DNA of 64,000 bases, taken from the NCBI RefSeq assembly GCF_000150955.2, contig NC_011670.1, positions 551,953 to 615,952 of the forward strand, read 5' to 3'. Made by a program: the position numbers and the translations under genes. The DNA is from Phaeodactylum tricornutum CCAP 1055/1. Lineage: Eukaryota > Bacillariophyta > Bacillariophyceae > Surirellales > Neidiaceae. Shown piece after piece: positions 1-9,618 of this stretch. Under the pieces are notes generated by a model, which saw only the letters and a list, made by a program, of their open reading frames with translations, was not told the DNA's origin and did no database searches. The stretch's first letter is position 1, and every line of letters starts with the position of its first letter.

Positions 1-8
1 TTAGAGAA

Positions 9-2027
9 ATGATGGCTTCGATTGCGGAAGAGAATGAAGGCCACGTGGATACTATGGAGCGGCTGCTCTACCGTATGATAAGCGAATGGGGGGCAGCTAC
101 TCAGAATATGAGAGACGATCGAATCATTTTGCTAGAACCCAAGCTGGAAGATTTTTTGCTTGTTTTTAAGGCGTGGCAAGCCACTTTGGAAACGACACTC
201 AGGTCGAAAACAAGTTCCGGGAAACTTAATACAAAGGGGCTCTCAGTCACGGTTGAGCGTGTGTGGCGGCTTTTTGCGACACAAAAATCCCTTTTCGAGA
301 ATGGACTGGAATCTGTCAAACCTGACCAAGAAACCTTTCGTACCGTGCTTTCAGTTTTCTCGGTGTCACGGGATCGCGGAATGGACCGCAAGGTGTGGTC
401 GTTGTTTGAAGCGATGCAATCTTCCTACGATGTGGAACCAGACGAATCAATTTACAATTTCGTTATCCGCTCCTTAGCCAAAAGCCGACAACGCGGGGCC
501 GCCGAACGTGCTGAAAATCTGCTTCGAGAAGCAGTGAAACAGTATCCTCCTTGGATGGACGTGAAAGGTCGTGTCCGCGGGATGAGCGTCGAAAGCTTCA
601 ATGTAGTTTTGACGGCGTGGGCAAAAAGCGGACTCGATTACGGAGCTGAGCGTGCCGAAAAATTGATCATTTTTATGGACGAAGTGGATTCAGCGAACGG
701 TAGTCCAGGGACCGTGAAGCCCAACATTTCGAGCTTTACCTCACTCATCGACGCGTACGCCCAGCAGAGCGAGTGGGATGGCGTTGCAGCTGCCGAACGT
801 ATTCTCAACCGAATTTTGGACTTTTATTTGGAAGGCGAAGCCGAATTTCAACCTAGTATTGCTACTTGGACCATTGTCTTGAGTGGATGGTCCCGTCTCT
901 CGAGAAAAGGAAATCGCGGAGCTGCTTCTCGCGCTGACCGGCTTTTGAAAAGAATCGAGTCATTGCACCAAGAAGGTCGGATCGAGTTCGAGCCGGATGC
1001 GATTGCTTATGTCACGGTGATGAACGCTTTTTGCTCGTCAAAGACTCCAGACGGGCCACCTCGCGGGGAAGATATTCTGGACGAGATGAATGAGCGCTTC
1101 ATGGACGGCGACGATTCGATGCGACCCAGTGCTAAATCCGTACGAATGGTAATTGACGCATGGGTTAAAAGCAATGGCCCTGGTTGCATGGAGAAAGCCG
1201 AACGTGTATTGGACCGATATGAAGATCATTTAGCTTCCTCAGGCCCACCAGACGAGCCACATGGAACTTTTGAAGATACCACCGAAATTTATAAAATCTT
1301 GTTGTTCGGATGGGCCAAGAATGGGGATCCCGAGCGCGCGCAGGACTACTTATTGGACATGGTGGACAAAAACATGCAGCTCGACTCGTTTTGTTTCGAC
1401 AAAGTGATTGAGGCTAACACATTTCTTAACGGACAGGACTCCTTGCAACGCTCGACACAAGTTTTCGAGCTATTGGAGAAAGCCCGCAAAACAGGAACAA
1501 TCAAGCCGAACGAACGTGTGTACACATCATATATTCGCGCAATTGCTAAGGCTCGAGTACCAGATGTGGCTGAAAAAGCCGATGCTGTTCTGCAACGTAT
1601 GCAGGACCTGTTTGCCGAGGGAAACAGGGGGATTGAACCTACGGTATTTACGTACAACGCTGTTCTTATGGCGTGCTCCGAAACCCCTAATACGGAGAAA
1701 GCCAGCAACGCTTCTGCTTTCAAAATTGCGCTGCGCATCTTCAACGAAGTTCGAGGCCAACGAAGAGGACCCGATCACGTGACTTTTGGCAACATGCTGA
1801 GATGCACGAACCTGGTCCCGAAAGGCGATCAAAAGGACAAACTGGTCAAGGCCACCTTTCAGCTTTGCTGCAAGACTGGCTGGGTGAACTCGTTCGTCCT
1901 ACGGGACTTACGCGACGCTGCTTCAGCAGAATTATTGGAATCGCTTTTCTCACAATCTTTGGACAGTCTTGATGTGGAGCAGCTACCGGCAAGCTGGCAA
2001 AGGCAATTTGCAAACAAACGAAGGTAG
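9..2027 (+). CDS. Pentatricopeptide repeat (PPR) protein, possibly 5' truncated
   Basis: This is a 672-residue protein made almost wholly of helical PPR-type repeats. Recurrent segments of the form 'hxxhhxAWAKS...AERAExLLxxM' are visible, for example around residues 190-225, 285-325, 375-410 and 500-545. PPR proteins bind single-stranded RNA in a sequence-specific way and usually act in organelle RNA processing, stability or translation. The frame is still open to the left edge of the window, and the first residues already look like the inside of a repeat. The true start and any targeting peptide may therefore lie upstream, and the ATG at 9 is only the first one visible. The RNA target and organelle cannot be read from the sequence. 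The family call is firm. Confidence 0.85.
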   Translation: MMASIAEENEGHVDTMERLLYRMISEWGAATQNMRDDRIILLEPKLEDFLLVFKAWQATLETTLRSKTSSGKLNTKGLSVTVERVWRLFATQKSLFENGLESVKPDQETFRTVLSVFSVSRDRGMDRKVWSLFEAMQSSYDVEPDESIYNFVIRSLAKSRQRGAAERAENLLREAVKQYPPWMDVKGRVRGMSVESFNVVLTAWAKSGLDYGAERAEKLIIFMDEVDSANGSPGTVKPNISSFTSLIDAYAQQSEWDGVAAAERILNRILDFYLEGEAEFQPSIATWTIVLSGWSRLSRKGNRGAASRADRLLKRIESLHQEGRIEFEPDAIAYVTVMNAFCSSKTPDGPPRGEDILDEMNERFMDGDDSMRPSAKSVRMVIDAWVKSNGPGCMEKAERVLDRYEDHLASSGPPDEPHGTFEDTTEIYKILLFGWAKNGDPERAQDYLLDMVDKNMQLDSFCFDKVIEANTFLNGQDSLQRSTQVFELLEKARKTGTIKPNERVYTSYIRAIAKARVPDVAEKADAVLQRMQDLFAEGNRGIEPTVFTYNAVLMACSETPNTEKASNASAFKIALRIFNEVRGQRRGPDHVTFGNMLRCTNLVPKGDQKDKLVKATFQLCCKTGWVNSFVLRDLRDAASAELLESLFSQSLDSLDVEQLPASWQRQFANKRR

Positions 2028-2206
2028 TTTCAATTTTATAAAGAATAAAGATATACATTGCATCTTAGCTTAGCAGCGATACTATCGTGGACTAGTTGGG
2101 ATTTTACGTTGACTCTTTTTTGCTCTCCGCGACCAAGCTTTCCATTGTCGTTTCCCTTGACTGCATGGCGCCTCGAATTCAAGTACGATGTAAAGAAAAT
2201 CTGGTT

Positions 2207-2812
2207 TTACACGTTTTTTTGTTCCACGCCGTCAACGGTATCGCTTTTCTTTTTCACGATTTGATGATAGGCGAAGGATCCGGCGCCCAGCAAGCCCTTG
2301 CCCATTCCCACGACGCCCTTCAACGCCGCATCTGAAGCCGCACGCCGTACAGCTTGGCCTGGATCCGCCAAGGCTTCATGACGGTCGTAACGCTGGCGGG
2401 ATTTCTTATCCGACAAAATCTCGTAACTCATTCGAATGCGTTCCCAGTGGTTCCGGACGTCCTCCATATTGTTGCACGATCCCGGTAGTATATCTCGATA
2501 CCTCATACCATCAGGGTGATAGCGGCGGGACAGTTTGTAATAAGACTGCTTGATCTCGAATTGCTCAGCAGCGCGGTTGACTTTCAGTACTTCATAGGGG
2601 TTGATAAATTCACCCCAGGATGTTCGAAAGTCATCCAGCAACTTGGAGTCGATCTTGTCGGCCCGCACAGGCAATCGGGTGGAACTATTCATCCAAGAAG
2701 CCTCTCGGGAGGATCCCAAGGTCCTCCTCGTGCTGAAGCCTGGAGCAAAACCATCGGTCTCTAGAGACGACCCGATGATAACGTATAGTACTAGAACGAA
2801 GCTGATCGCCAT
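2207..2812 (-). CDS. Plastid-type DnaJ/J-domain protein
   Basis: The 201-residue reading starts at the ATG at 2812; the open frame further upstream begins on a non-ATG codon. The first 17 or so residues are a hydrophobic signal peptide, followed by TDGFAPGF, which resembles the ASAFAP motif that marks diatom plastid precursors. Residues 70-140 form a J domain with the diagnostic HPD tripeptide at 99-101 and the helix IV pattern YEILSDKKSRQRYDR. J domains stimulate the ATPase of Hsp70 partners. A glycine-rich hydrophobic stretch near the C terminus may touch a membrane. No zinc-finger or client-binding C-terminal DnaJ domain is present, so this is a J-domain-only co-chaperone. It is convergent with the PPR gene. 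Confidence 0.82.
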   Translation of the reverse strand: MAISFVLVLYVIIGSSLETDGFAPGFSTRRTLGSSREASWMNSSTRLPVRADKIDSKLLDDFRTSWGEFINPYEVLKVNRAAEQFEIKQSYYKLSRRYHPDGMRYRDILPGSCNNMEDVRNHWERIRMSYEILSDKKSRQRYDRHEALADPGQAVRRAASDAALKGVVGMGKGLLGAGSFAYHQIVKKKSDTVDGVEQKNV

Positions 2813-3331
2813 TGGTGTTCTTTGCACTAGAGCTACTACTGCTTCCTTCCCATGCGTATAAGGAGGAAACGATTTCTCAGAGTTGGTTGGGGGTTGCCGG
2901 AATGCTAACGAGGGTTGACTGACAGTGATTTCTGACAATGATTACGGAACATCTAACACCCCGTACGATGTGGGGAATATTCACTCGCGAAGAGCCCAAG
3001 TGCATGGATTTACATATACATTATATAAACTGTGATAAGAAATCCTCGTGCATGATCACATCAACCCAACCAAGACAACTATAAGGAACGGATCTAAATC
3101 TTTCGCAGTTTCAAAAATCAAATTTTCCCCTTAAGGGCCATTGCCTAAATCGTCATAGTATATAGCTAGACCGGGCCAGATTAAGCAGTCACATTCAGTA
3201 TCTGTGAAATGAAACATATGAGCAGTGCATAGGGACGTGCCAACCACATTCAACGCCCTTCGTCCCATTCCAGCTGCAGAGTCGAGAGGAGTACACTTTC
3301 GATCATGGCACTAACAACGACGGACTAAACC
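2813..3331. other. Intergenic, divergent promoter region
   Basis: About 520 bp separate the divergently transcribed DnaJ and F-box genes, so this should hold both promoters. A TGACAGTGA word lies near 2921, close to the DnaJ start. No ORF or RNA gene was recognised. Confidence 0.4.
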
Positions 3332-4645
3332 ATGAAATCTTCACCCACGAATCTACCGTTTGAAGTGGCCCAGATAATTGCGTCGTTCGTTGCTGAGGGT
3401 TCCACCTTGATACGTTTGGGGGCCGTCAGTAGAGTGTTCGCCGAAGCCTGCGGAGAAGAAGCAACGTGGGAGCGTCTCTATCGCAATGTATGGTGGAACA
3501 TTCCTCGCCAACACACCCTTTCCTACCGCTCCGACTATGCCAGGCGCTTCGTATTGGATCGATCCGTATTCCAACAACTACAACGGATAGCGGCATGCTT
3601 GCGACGGACCTGCCCGAATCAAATCCGCGACGTTGACTTGATACGCTTACTACAACGCGACAAAAGTTGGTTGCATCTCATTAACAACGACGAGTATGCC
3701 GAGTGCATGACAGTGCCTCGCGGTATGGCACTGCACCAGTACACTGGAGATCTATGTGACCAATACACCACTTGCGTGGCTTCTATAACCTTGGAGTACT
3801 TTACTCTTGCCTACATTTCGAGGGAATGGAATTACTGGCTGCAACAAAGCAACAGAAACTCTCCAACTCATGACAGCATTTGTTTGGAAGAAGGTGCCTT
3901 CTTGCTGGCATTTTCCTTGTTTGATTGGGAAAAAAGCTTGAATACTCGCCCAGATCTAGCACGTCTTGACATGTTTCGTCGTTTGGACGAGTTGGCGTTG
4001 CAACTCCAGAGTCGAATAGGCTTGGAAACAACAGCATCCGAAGACCCTGTTGGCGCTACCACTAAGCTTAGCGAGCTTTTGCGAGATCTTGGGTACGGTG
4101 GAAACGTGGAAAACTACTATGATTTGAACAATTCCTCCTTATTGTTTATATTGGAAAACCGCAAAGGGATTCCCATTACGCTGGCGGTACTGTACAAATG
4201 CGTCCTTCGGCGGGTGGGTGTATTCGTCGACATTATTGGGCTTCCGGGACACGTCGTTTTGGGAATTTCTACAAACGAGATTTTTGTCGATGTTTTCTGT
4301 GGGGGTCAAGTTCTATCTGTGCAGAACTGCCGGGAAATTGTTGACCAATACCACGTTGAATGGACTGACCAATTCTTAGCACCGGTGACTGCTTCAAATG
4401 TACTCTTACGAATGACTAATAATATGTTACACTGTATGCATCGAAGGTTGGCGGGCCACCTTGGCGAATTACAGTCTTTCGAGATATCAGAAGTTCAATC
4501 GAGGATTCAGTTCCTGAGAAAGTGTCTCCTGAGGTTCCAAGGCGATGGCATAGAGGAGTACGACGATACGGACGAGCTTGGCGTAAGGAAGTTTCAGTTT
4601 GAAAATAGATACACGCTTCACAGTTTTGCTTCACAGTTTGATTAA
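3332..4645 (+). CDS. F-box / SirB1-type transglutaminase-like protein (FBXO21-like)
   Basis: The protein has 437 residues. The N terminus (about residues 5-50) fits an F-box: NLPFEVAQIIASF, then LGAVSRVFAEACGEEATWERLY. This motif docks substrates to SCF ubiquitin ligases through Skp1. Residues about 245-330 match the SirB1/Transglut_core2 domain, with NYYDLNNSSLLFILENRKG, GIPITLAVLY and GLPGHVVLGI in the usual order. This pairing is that of animal F-box only protein 21. The C-terminal YccV/HspQ-like domain of FBXO21 is not evident. Substrates are unknown. The gene is convergent with the next one, 79 bp away. Confidence 0.75.
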   Translation: MKSSPTNLPFEVAQIIASFVAEGSTLIRLGAVSRVFAEACGEEATWERLYRNVWWNIPRQHTLSYRSDYARRFVLDRSVFQQLQRIAACLRRTCPNQIRDVDLIRLLQRDKSWLHLINNDEYAECMTVPRGMALHQYTGDLCDQYTTCVASITLEYFTLAYISREWNYWLQQSNRNSPTHDSICLEEGAFLLAFSLFDWEKSLNTRPDLARLDMFRRLDELALQLQSRIGLETTASEDPVGATTKLSELLRDLGYGGNVENYYDLNNSSLLFILENRKGIPITLAVLYKCVLRRVGVFVDIIGLPGHVVLGISTNEIFVDVFCGGQVLSVQNCREIVDQYHVEWTDQFLAPVTASNVLLRMTNNMLHCMHRRLAGHLGELQSFEISEVQSRIQFLRKCLLRFQGDGIEEYDDTDELGVRKFQFENRYTLHSFASQFD

Positions 4646-4724
4646 TATATTTCGTGCATGACTCCCAATTAAGCCATCGATCTTCTTTACTAAAATCCCC
4701 TTTACGTCAACGGAGATGTCATTA

Positions 4725-6440
4725 CTACCGCCTGTTGAATTTTATTTGAATGCGATTCGACCGCCGTCGCGTCACGTCTTGCGATCCCGGACCCGATTTG
4801 CGGCGAGCCATGGAATGGACCAAAGCTTCGTGTCGAGTGCTACCCCCGAGGTTTATGTGAACGGGCAAAACAGTCGATGATCGAGCAGTCGTCGGCGTTT
4901 CAGTTGGGACAGACATCGTTGTCGGTACCGTCGTACCGTCTTTCATACCCAACCGACGCGCAGCGGACAAACAGGACGCCGTTTCGGCCTTTAACCGCAT
5001 AAGTTCCGATAAAACCTCTTGTCTATGGCTGTTTTGATCGGACGACATTTGAATCAGCGCTGTTTTGCTTGCGTTCGGGATAAGTGCGTCTGCCTTGGTT
5101 AGACCTTCGACCCACAAAGTTAATCTGGGCATGTGACGACTGTGTAGTAGGAGAATGCATTTTTGCAACCGACCTTGAGCCACCAATTGTTCCGCGCTGA
5201 GGATGGAACCATCTCCGTGGGGTGCCTCGTCTGACTCGAAATTACCGAGCTGAATATCCAGACCTCCGTCTCGAAGACCTCCAATGGCTTGCATGGTCGC
5301 TAGAGTATGTTCTACCGCGTCTTCGTGAGACGGAGCGGTGGTATTCGTCTCGGCAAAAGGGTCTGTGGCTTCCCATCCTTCTTCCCATTCAATGCTGTCC
5401 CCGTCGCTATCGTCACTTTCTCCCTGTTTCTCCTTGCCACCCGATTCTTCCGTTCCGATCACCCCCAACCGGGGAACCAGAACATCGGTACACTGATGAC
5501 ATCGTTGCACCAGAGTTTGGACGCGGCGCCTTTCCTTCTCGCTGTACCGCATGGCCTGGTCACGATACTGTCGCAACGCTACAATGTCCTTCCAACCAGC
5601 GACTCCGTCACTAAGAGACGCCTCGTGTACGTGCGGATACATTTGTTCGAATCGTTGCAGAGCGACGGCTAACGTTGGATACAAACTGCCGTAATCCTGA
5701 TCCCGCAAGTACCGCAACAACCAAAAGCCCTCTTGTTGGAACGCCGGAAGCGCATTCGCCGAGTCGTTTGGTCCCTTCACGACTTGCTCCAAACTATCCA
5801 TCCAGTGAATAATACGTGTACCATTCTCCAGTAGCCACTTTCTGGCATCCGCACTCTTCTGCAACAAGTGTCCCGCCAAGTAAAAAGCCGCACGTCGGGT
5901 CGCCAGCGGTTGGTGTCCGTCGCAGACCGGATCCCACCAGTACTCGAGTGCCGCCACCGGAATCGTACTCCGGAGAGCCGGTTGGTCCCGCATTTGTCGG
6001 TGTACCGCTTCGAGCCAGACTTGTACGCTCTCGTGCATGCGTCGTTCCCGAGCGGCGGCTGCCTGTTGCCGTGGCGAGGATTGGGCCGTGGTGGACGTGG
6101 CGACGCGATGCAGGATCGCGTCCACGACGGAAGGAGCCGCATCACCGTGGGAAAAAGAATCGGTAGCAACCGCCGGTACGGCACAATCGCTGACGGAATG
6201 CTCGCACGCTGCCTGCGTATACGGTGCCACGGCTTGATCGGTCGCGTGGCGAAAGAACGTTCGGGCTTGCTTCCCGGCGTGAATTTGCAACGGAATGATC
6301 GGCACCGGTAGGCCGGGAATGTCCGGCAGATCCACTCCATACTGCCGCAATTTGGCCACGTCTTCTTGTCGACGCCGTTTGCGGGCAGTGCGAGGCGTTG
6401 ATGTCGTCCCGGGAGTGTTGGAACGTGACGGCGATGCCAT
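4725..6440 (-). CDS. Conserved hypothetical protein, helical
   Basis: The 571-residue reading starts at the ATG at 6440 (MASPSRSNTPG). The open frame continues upstream, with another possible ATG at 6590 that would add 50 basic, proline-rich residues. The N terminus has a Ser/Thr-Pro-rich low-complexity tract and a basic cluster (RKRRRQ) that could be a nuclear localisation signal. The middle (about residues 140-340) looks all-helical and could be an ARM/HEAT-like fold. It is followed by an acidic stretch (DDSDGDSIEWEEGWEATDPF) and a C terminus rich in basic residues. I do not recognise the family. A nuclear scaffold role is possible but not shown. Confidence 0.6.
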   Translation of the reverse strand: MASPSRSNTPGTTSTPRTARKRRRQEDVAKLRQYGVDLPDIPGLPVPIIPLQIHAGKQARTFFRHATDQAVAPYTQAACEHSVSDCAVPAVATDSFSHGDAAPSVVDAILHRVATSTTAQSSPRQQAAAARERRMHESVQVWLEAVHRQMRDQPALRSTIPVAALEYWWDPVCDGHQPLATRRAAFYLAGHLLQKSADARKWLLENGTRIIHWMDSLEQVVKGPNDSANALPAFQQEGFWLLRYLRDQDYGSLYPTLAVALQRFEQMYPHVHEASLSDGVAGWKDIVALRQYRDQAMRYSEKERRRVQTLVQRCHQCTDVLVPRLGVIGTEESGGKEKQGESDDSDGDSIEWEEGWEATDPFAETNTTAPSHEDAVEHTLATMQAIGGLRDGGLDIQLGNFESDEAPHGDGSILSAEQLVAQGRLQKCILLLHSRHMPRLTLWVEGLTKADALIPNASKTALIQMSSDQNSHRQEVLSELMRLKAETASCLSAARRLGMKDGTTVPTTMSVPTETPTTARSSTVLPVHINLGGSTRHEALVHSMARRKSGPGSQDVTRRRSNRIQIKFNRR

Positions 6441-6809
6441 GGTCAGCAGGGTGTTGTCGTTGTTGTGGTTGCCTTCCGGTACAGGTATCGATTGGGTATG
6501 TTTTTCGGCCTGGGGTCGCCGGTTTCGATTTCTTCTGGGAATCCATAACAGTAAGACAGTGAAAGGCGTTTGAAATTTCGGTCTGTTCATCGCACGATTG
6601 TCAGGAATCGGAACCCTACCCTAACATTAATATGGCGCACTCCTGTCCAATTTTGCCGACTCGGGTTCCTTGCCGAGCGTAGGTTGTTACTACCGGTAGA
6701 CTACGTGTATACCGTAGATAGTAGATCTTACAGATAGGATTTCATCGACGGACAGTGACCGACAATACTATAAGTCCCAGTCAATCAGATTCTACCTTCC
6801 TCACGGGCC
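6441..6809. other. Intergenic, divergent promoter region
   Basis: About 370 bp lie between the unknown gene and the Maf gene. A GACAGTGAC word lies near 6750. Part of it would be 5' leader if the upstream ATG at 6590 is used. Nothing else was seen. Confidence 0.35.
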
Positions 6810-7676
6810 ATGGGACGACGTCTTTTGTCTTGGACGCTGACCGCTTGCAGCTTGGCATTGTCACGAGGCTTTTCGGCATCCATACGCGGGACACTTCCCA
6901 CGTTTTTCGGCACACGCGCCGGTTGCATTTCTCGTCGAATCACCGGCACCACGCACATGAGTGAGACGTCCACGGACGCCGCAACGGCGTCCTCGACTGT
7001 ACCCGATCCCGTCGTCACTCTTGGTCTCCCCACACCACTCCTTCTGGGATCGGCGTCCTTTTCCCGCAAACTGGTGTTGCAAGAAATGGGCGTCCACTTT
7101 CACGTGTGCGCCCGTCCGATTGACGAAAAGAGTCTCGGTGACCGGACCCGGGACGCCCCGCACGTTTTGGTCCGGAACCTCGCCTCGGCCAAAATGCAGC
7201 ATTTGGTGCGCGAAATACGTGCCGGGAACTGTACGGATGATTTACCTGCACCTTTGGGACGGACGGAATGGATCGTCTTGACCGGCGATCAGGTCGTCAC
7301 GTGTGACGGTGTGATTTTGGAAAAACCCGAAAGTGTACAGGAAGCCCGGGATTTTGTCCGTCGGTACGCGTCGAATCCACCGTCGACCGTGGGATCCTGT
7401 GTACTCACGCATTTGCCGTCGGGAACACAAGTTTCGGGAATCGACACGGCGACCGTACATTTTGATCCCCGCCTTCCGGACGATCTGGTGGATCGGCTTT
7501 TGGCCGCCGACGCACCAATCCTGTCCTGCGCGGGCGGACTCATGGTGGAACACCCGTTCGTTAAGGAACATATTGTGCGGATTGACGGGACCGAGGACAG
7601 TGTCATGGGCCTGAGTAAAGATCTCGTTCTACGACTACTGGATGAGCTCCGCGAGAAACTAGGGAAGACCGCGTAG
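6810..7676 (+). CDS. Maf-like nucleotide pyrophosphatase
   Basis: The protein has 288 residues. Residues 77-87 (LLLGSASFSRK) are the Maf signature, the counterpart of the bacterial 'LASASPRR' loop that holds the nucleotide phosphates. TGDQVV at about residue 157 corresponds to the conserved acidic 'ADTVV' site, and GGLMVEHP with the later SVMGLS segment also match the family. Maf proteins hydrolyse non-canonical or modified nucleoside triphosphates, or dTTP/UTP, to monophosphates. The N terminus (MGRRLLSWTLTACSLALSRG) is a signal peptide or signal anchor, followed by FSASIRG, so plastid or secretory import is possible. The length matches Maf (about 200 residues) plus this presequence. The ATG at 6810 is chosen because it gives the presequence. 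Confidence 0.85.
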   Translation: MGRRLLSWTLTACSLALSRGFSASIRGTLPTFFGTRAGCISRRITGTTHMSETSTDAATASSTVPDPVVTLGLPTPLLLGSASFSRKLVLQEMGVHFHVCARPIDEKSLGDRTRDAPHVLVRNLASAKMQHLVREIRAGNCTDDLPAPLGRTEWIVLTGDQVVTCDGVILEKPESVQEARDFVRRYASNPPSTVGSCVLTHLPSGTQVSGIDTATVHFDPRLPDDLVDRLLAADAPILSCAGGLMVEHPFVKEHIVRIDGTEDSVMGLSKDLVLRLLDELREKLGKTA

Positions 7677-7783
7677 GATGCCCGCGAGAGTCTGCCGCAA
7701 TCTTCCCCACGTGTGTACACAAGCTTGCCGTCTAACTACGACACGATGATTCCAAGGCGTATTTTCTTTCGAGGTGGTGCTCG

Positions 7784-9031
7784 TTAAGAGTCTGGAAAAG
7801 CTTTAGCTAGATCTGGTGTCATAACAATCGTCTTTTGCACATCTCCCATCGTCACGTATTGATTCTTTTTCTGGTCAATGACCACGGCTTGTTGTCGGAA
7901 TCCACACGTTAGTCCTTCGTGCGCATTCATATGCACGACACTACCGTCGGGACGTTCCAGTACGAGTACGGTCCGTCCGCTTTTGTACACAACGAGTTTC
8001 CCCAGTCTACCCGGGACGGCGTTTGCCCAGGCATTGTCAAAAGCGGTGGGATCCACGGGTGCGGTCGCGACGTCGGCGTACGTCGTTGACGCGTCACCCG
8101 TCGCTGCCGACGGTTCGTCGGCAGTCTCGTGTGAATGTCCATCTTCCCGTTTCACGTTCGCCGTCACCGCGTCTTCCGTGGCGACTCGTTGGACCAATGG
8201 TGGTAACCGTGTCGGAAATTGTACCAAAAACCAGGAATCCTTTTCGTTTTGCCAGGCTCGGGCGTCGCGGGTGTCCACAAAGGGCGACGCCGTCGGCGCG
8301 TCTTGAGTCACGGTAACTTGTGCTTTGGCGGGTCGTGGTGCTCCGTAGTTCGTTCCGGACGATTCCGGTGGGTGTGTATTGCGGTCTGTCGCTGCGCCGA
8401 GGTAAAAGTCGGGCTTGGGCAAATTGCCAATGCCTGGCGGCACGTCGAGCGACGGAAAGGGCAAACTGGACGGTGGCATACTGCCACTTGCATTCATCCG
8501 CCGCGGTTGCCGTGTCCTTCGTTCCGCACTGGAATCAGAATCGTACAAGAATCCGGTGTCGTCTCCGGGTCGTCCGAAGGATCCATCCATCGCGTTGTCT
8601 TCGTACTCGTACCGACCCTCCTTGAGTCCGTCCAGGTCCGCGGACCCCACCATCGTCGGACGCACGCTGGAGGATCCCACCGCTTCCTCCAGCATACCCA
8701 CGACTTCTTCCGAAGCTTCCGTTTCTCGCAAGGCCCGGTGGACTCCCGTACGGGTCGCCGTCGCTGCGGCCTGTACTTTGCGGGCGGTCGCGGGCGTCCC
8801 ACCGCGTCCGGATGGTGTCGCGGTGAAAAAAGCCCGCCCCATGGGAACGGGTGTTCGTCCTCCCCGGCCTCCCCGTCCACGGCCTCCACGGGGATGGGAT
8901 TGGACAACGACCGGGGCCGCTGGGGGCGGGGCGTCGACGGGATGGTCGCCCCCGACCCGGACACGGCGGGCGGGCTTGCGGGGTTTGAATTTACCCGCTT
9001 GGGACGGCGGCGGTGGTGGTGGTGGGCTCAT
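7784..9031 (-). CDS. RNA polymerase III subunit RPC4 (POLR3D/Rpc53 family)
   Basis: The protein has 415 residues. The last 150 or so match the Rpc4 domain: SWFLVQFPTRLPPL near residue 267, then GRLGKLVVYKSGRTVLVL, a glycine-containing turn, QQAVVIDQKKNQYVTMGDVQKTIVMTPDL and the terminal phenylalanine. RPC4 pairs with RPC5 in the TFIIF-like subcomplex of RNA polymerase III, which acts in initiation, termination and reinitiation on tRNA and 5S genes. The N-terminal half is low complexity: a proline run after Met1, a basic KPxRRVRV motif typical of RPC4 N termini, and an RGG-rich tract around residues 48-65. Long plus-strand frames over this gene are shadows. Confidence 0.85.
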   Translation of the reverse strand: MSPPPPPPPSQAGKFKPRKPARRVRVGGDHPVDAPPPAAPVVVQSHPRGGRGRGGRGGRTPVPMGRAFFTATPSGRGGTPATARKVQAAATATRTGVHRALRETEASEEVVGMLEEAVGSSSVRPTMVGSADLDGLKEGRYEYEDNAMDGSFGRPGDDTGFLYDSDSSAERRTRQPRRMNASGSMPPSSLPFPSLDVPPGIGNLPKPDFYLGAATDRNTHPPESSGTNYGAPRPAKAQVTVTQDAPTASPFVDTRDARAWQNEKDSWFLVQFPTRLPPLVQRVATEDAVTANVKREDGHSHETADEPSAATGDASTTYADVATAPVDPTAFDNAWANAVPGRLGKLVVYKSGRTVLVLERPDGSVVHMNAHEGLTCGFRQQAVVIDQKKNQYVTMGDVQKTIVMTPDLAKAFPDS

Positions 9032-9618
9032 GATGGTTCGTGTTCGAGTAGGAAGAATGTATTAACGTTGGTGCATGCAGGTAAAGTCTAGAGGGCAAAA
9101 AGACAGAAAGTAGGGGATTGGCAGGACAATCGAAAGCTCCTCCTCCGTGTCGAGTTGGGCAAAGACATCAATAATTTCCAGTGGACCTTGTGAATGCAAG
9201 ATTGACATTACAGCACCTTGCGAATGTGGATGGATAGCAACGAATCATGTTAGGAGGGGTGAGGGCTAACGTAGGTAATGTAACAGTAAGTGAGGTCCGA
9301 GTCTGGGCATTCACTGTCGACTCTGGACTCGATCTCAGTCGTGAATCACGTATAGTATTGACACAAAGTCACAAACGACAGTTCAAGTGTCACGGTTTTG
9401 CGTCGTGCGGAATTATCCCGGATCTTGTTCGTTTCGTTCGTTCGTTTCGTTCGGAACGGACAGTGCATGTGCAACAGTTTGCCTCTGTATTGGTAGGGAA
9501 GGCGCCGTTGGTATCGCTGGATTTGTTGGTCCCTGTGTCTCTCGTTCCAAAGTTGGTTTTAACTCGAGTTTCGCGCGTGTGTTTTTTGTTCCAATACGGT
9601 CGTTTTCTTCGCATCCGA
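9032..9618. other. Intergenic, divergent promoter region
   Basis: About 590 bp lie between RPC4 and the first cathepsin gene. A short microsatellite made of CGTTCGTTTCGTTCG units lies near 9427-9455, upstream of the cathepsin start. No ORF is supported. Confidence 0.4.

Noticed and set aside
8219-9091. Long plus-strand ORFs opposite RPC4 (290 and 216 aa)
   Set aside because: They are shadows of a GC-rich real gene, with low-complexity content and no recognisable domain.
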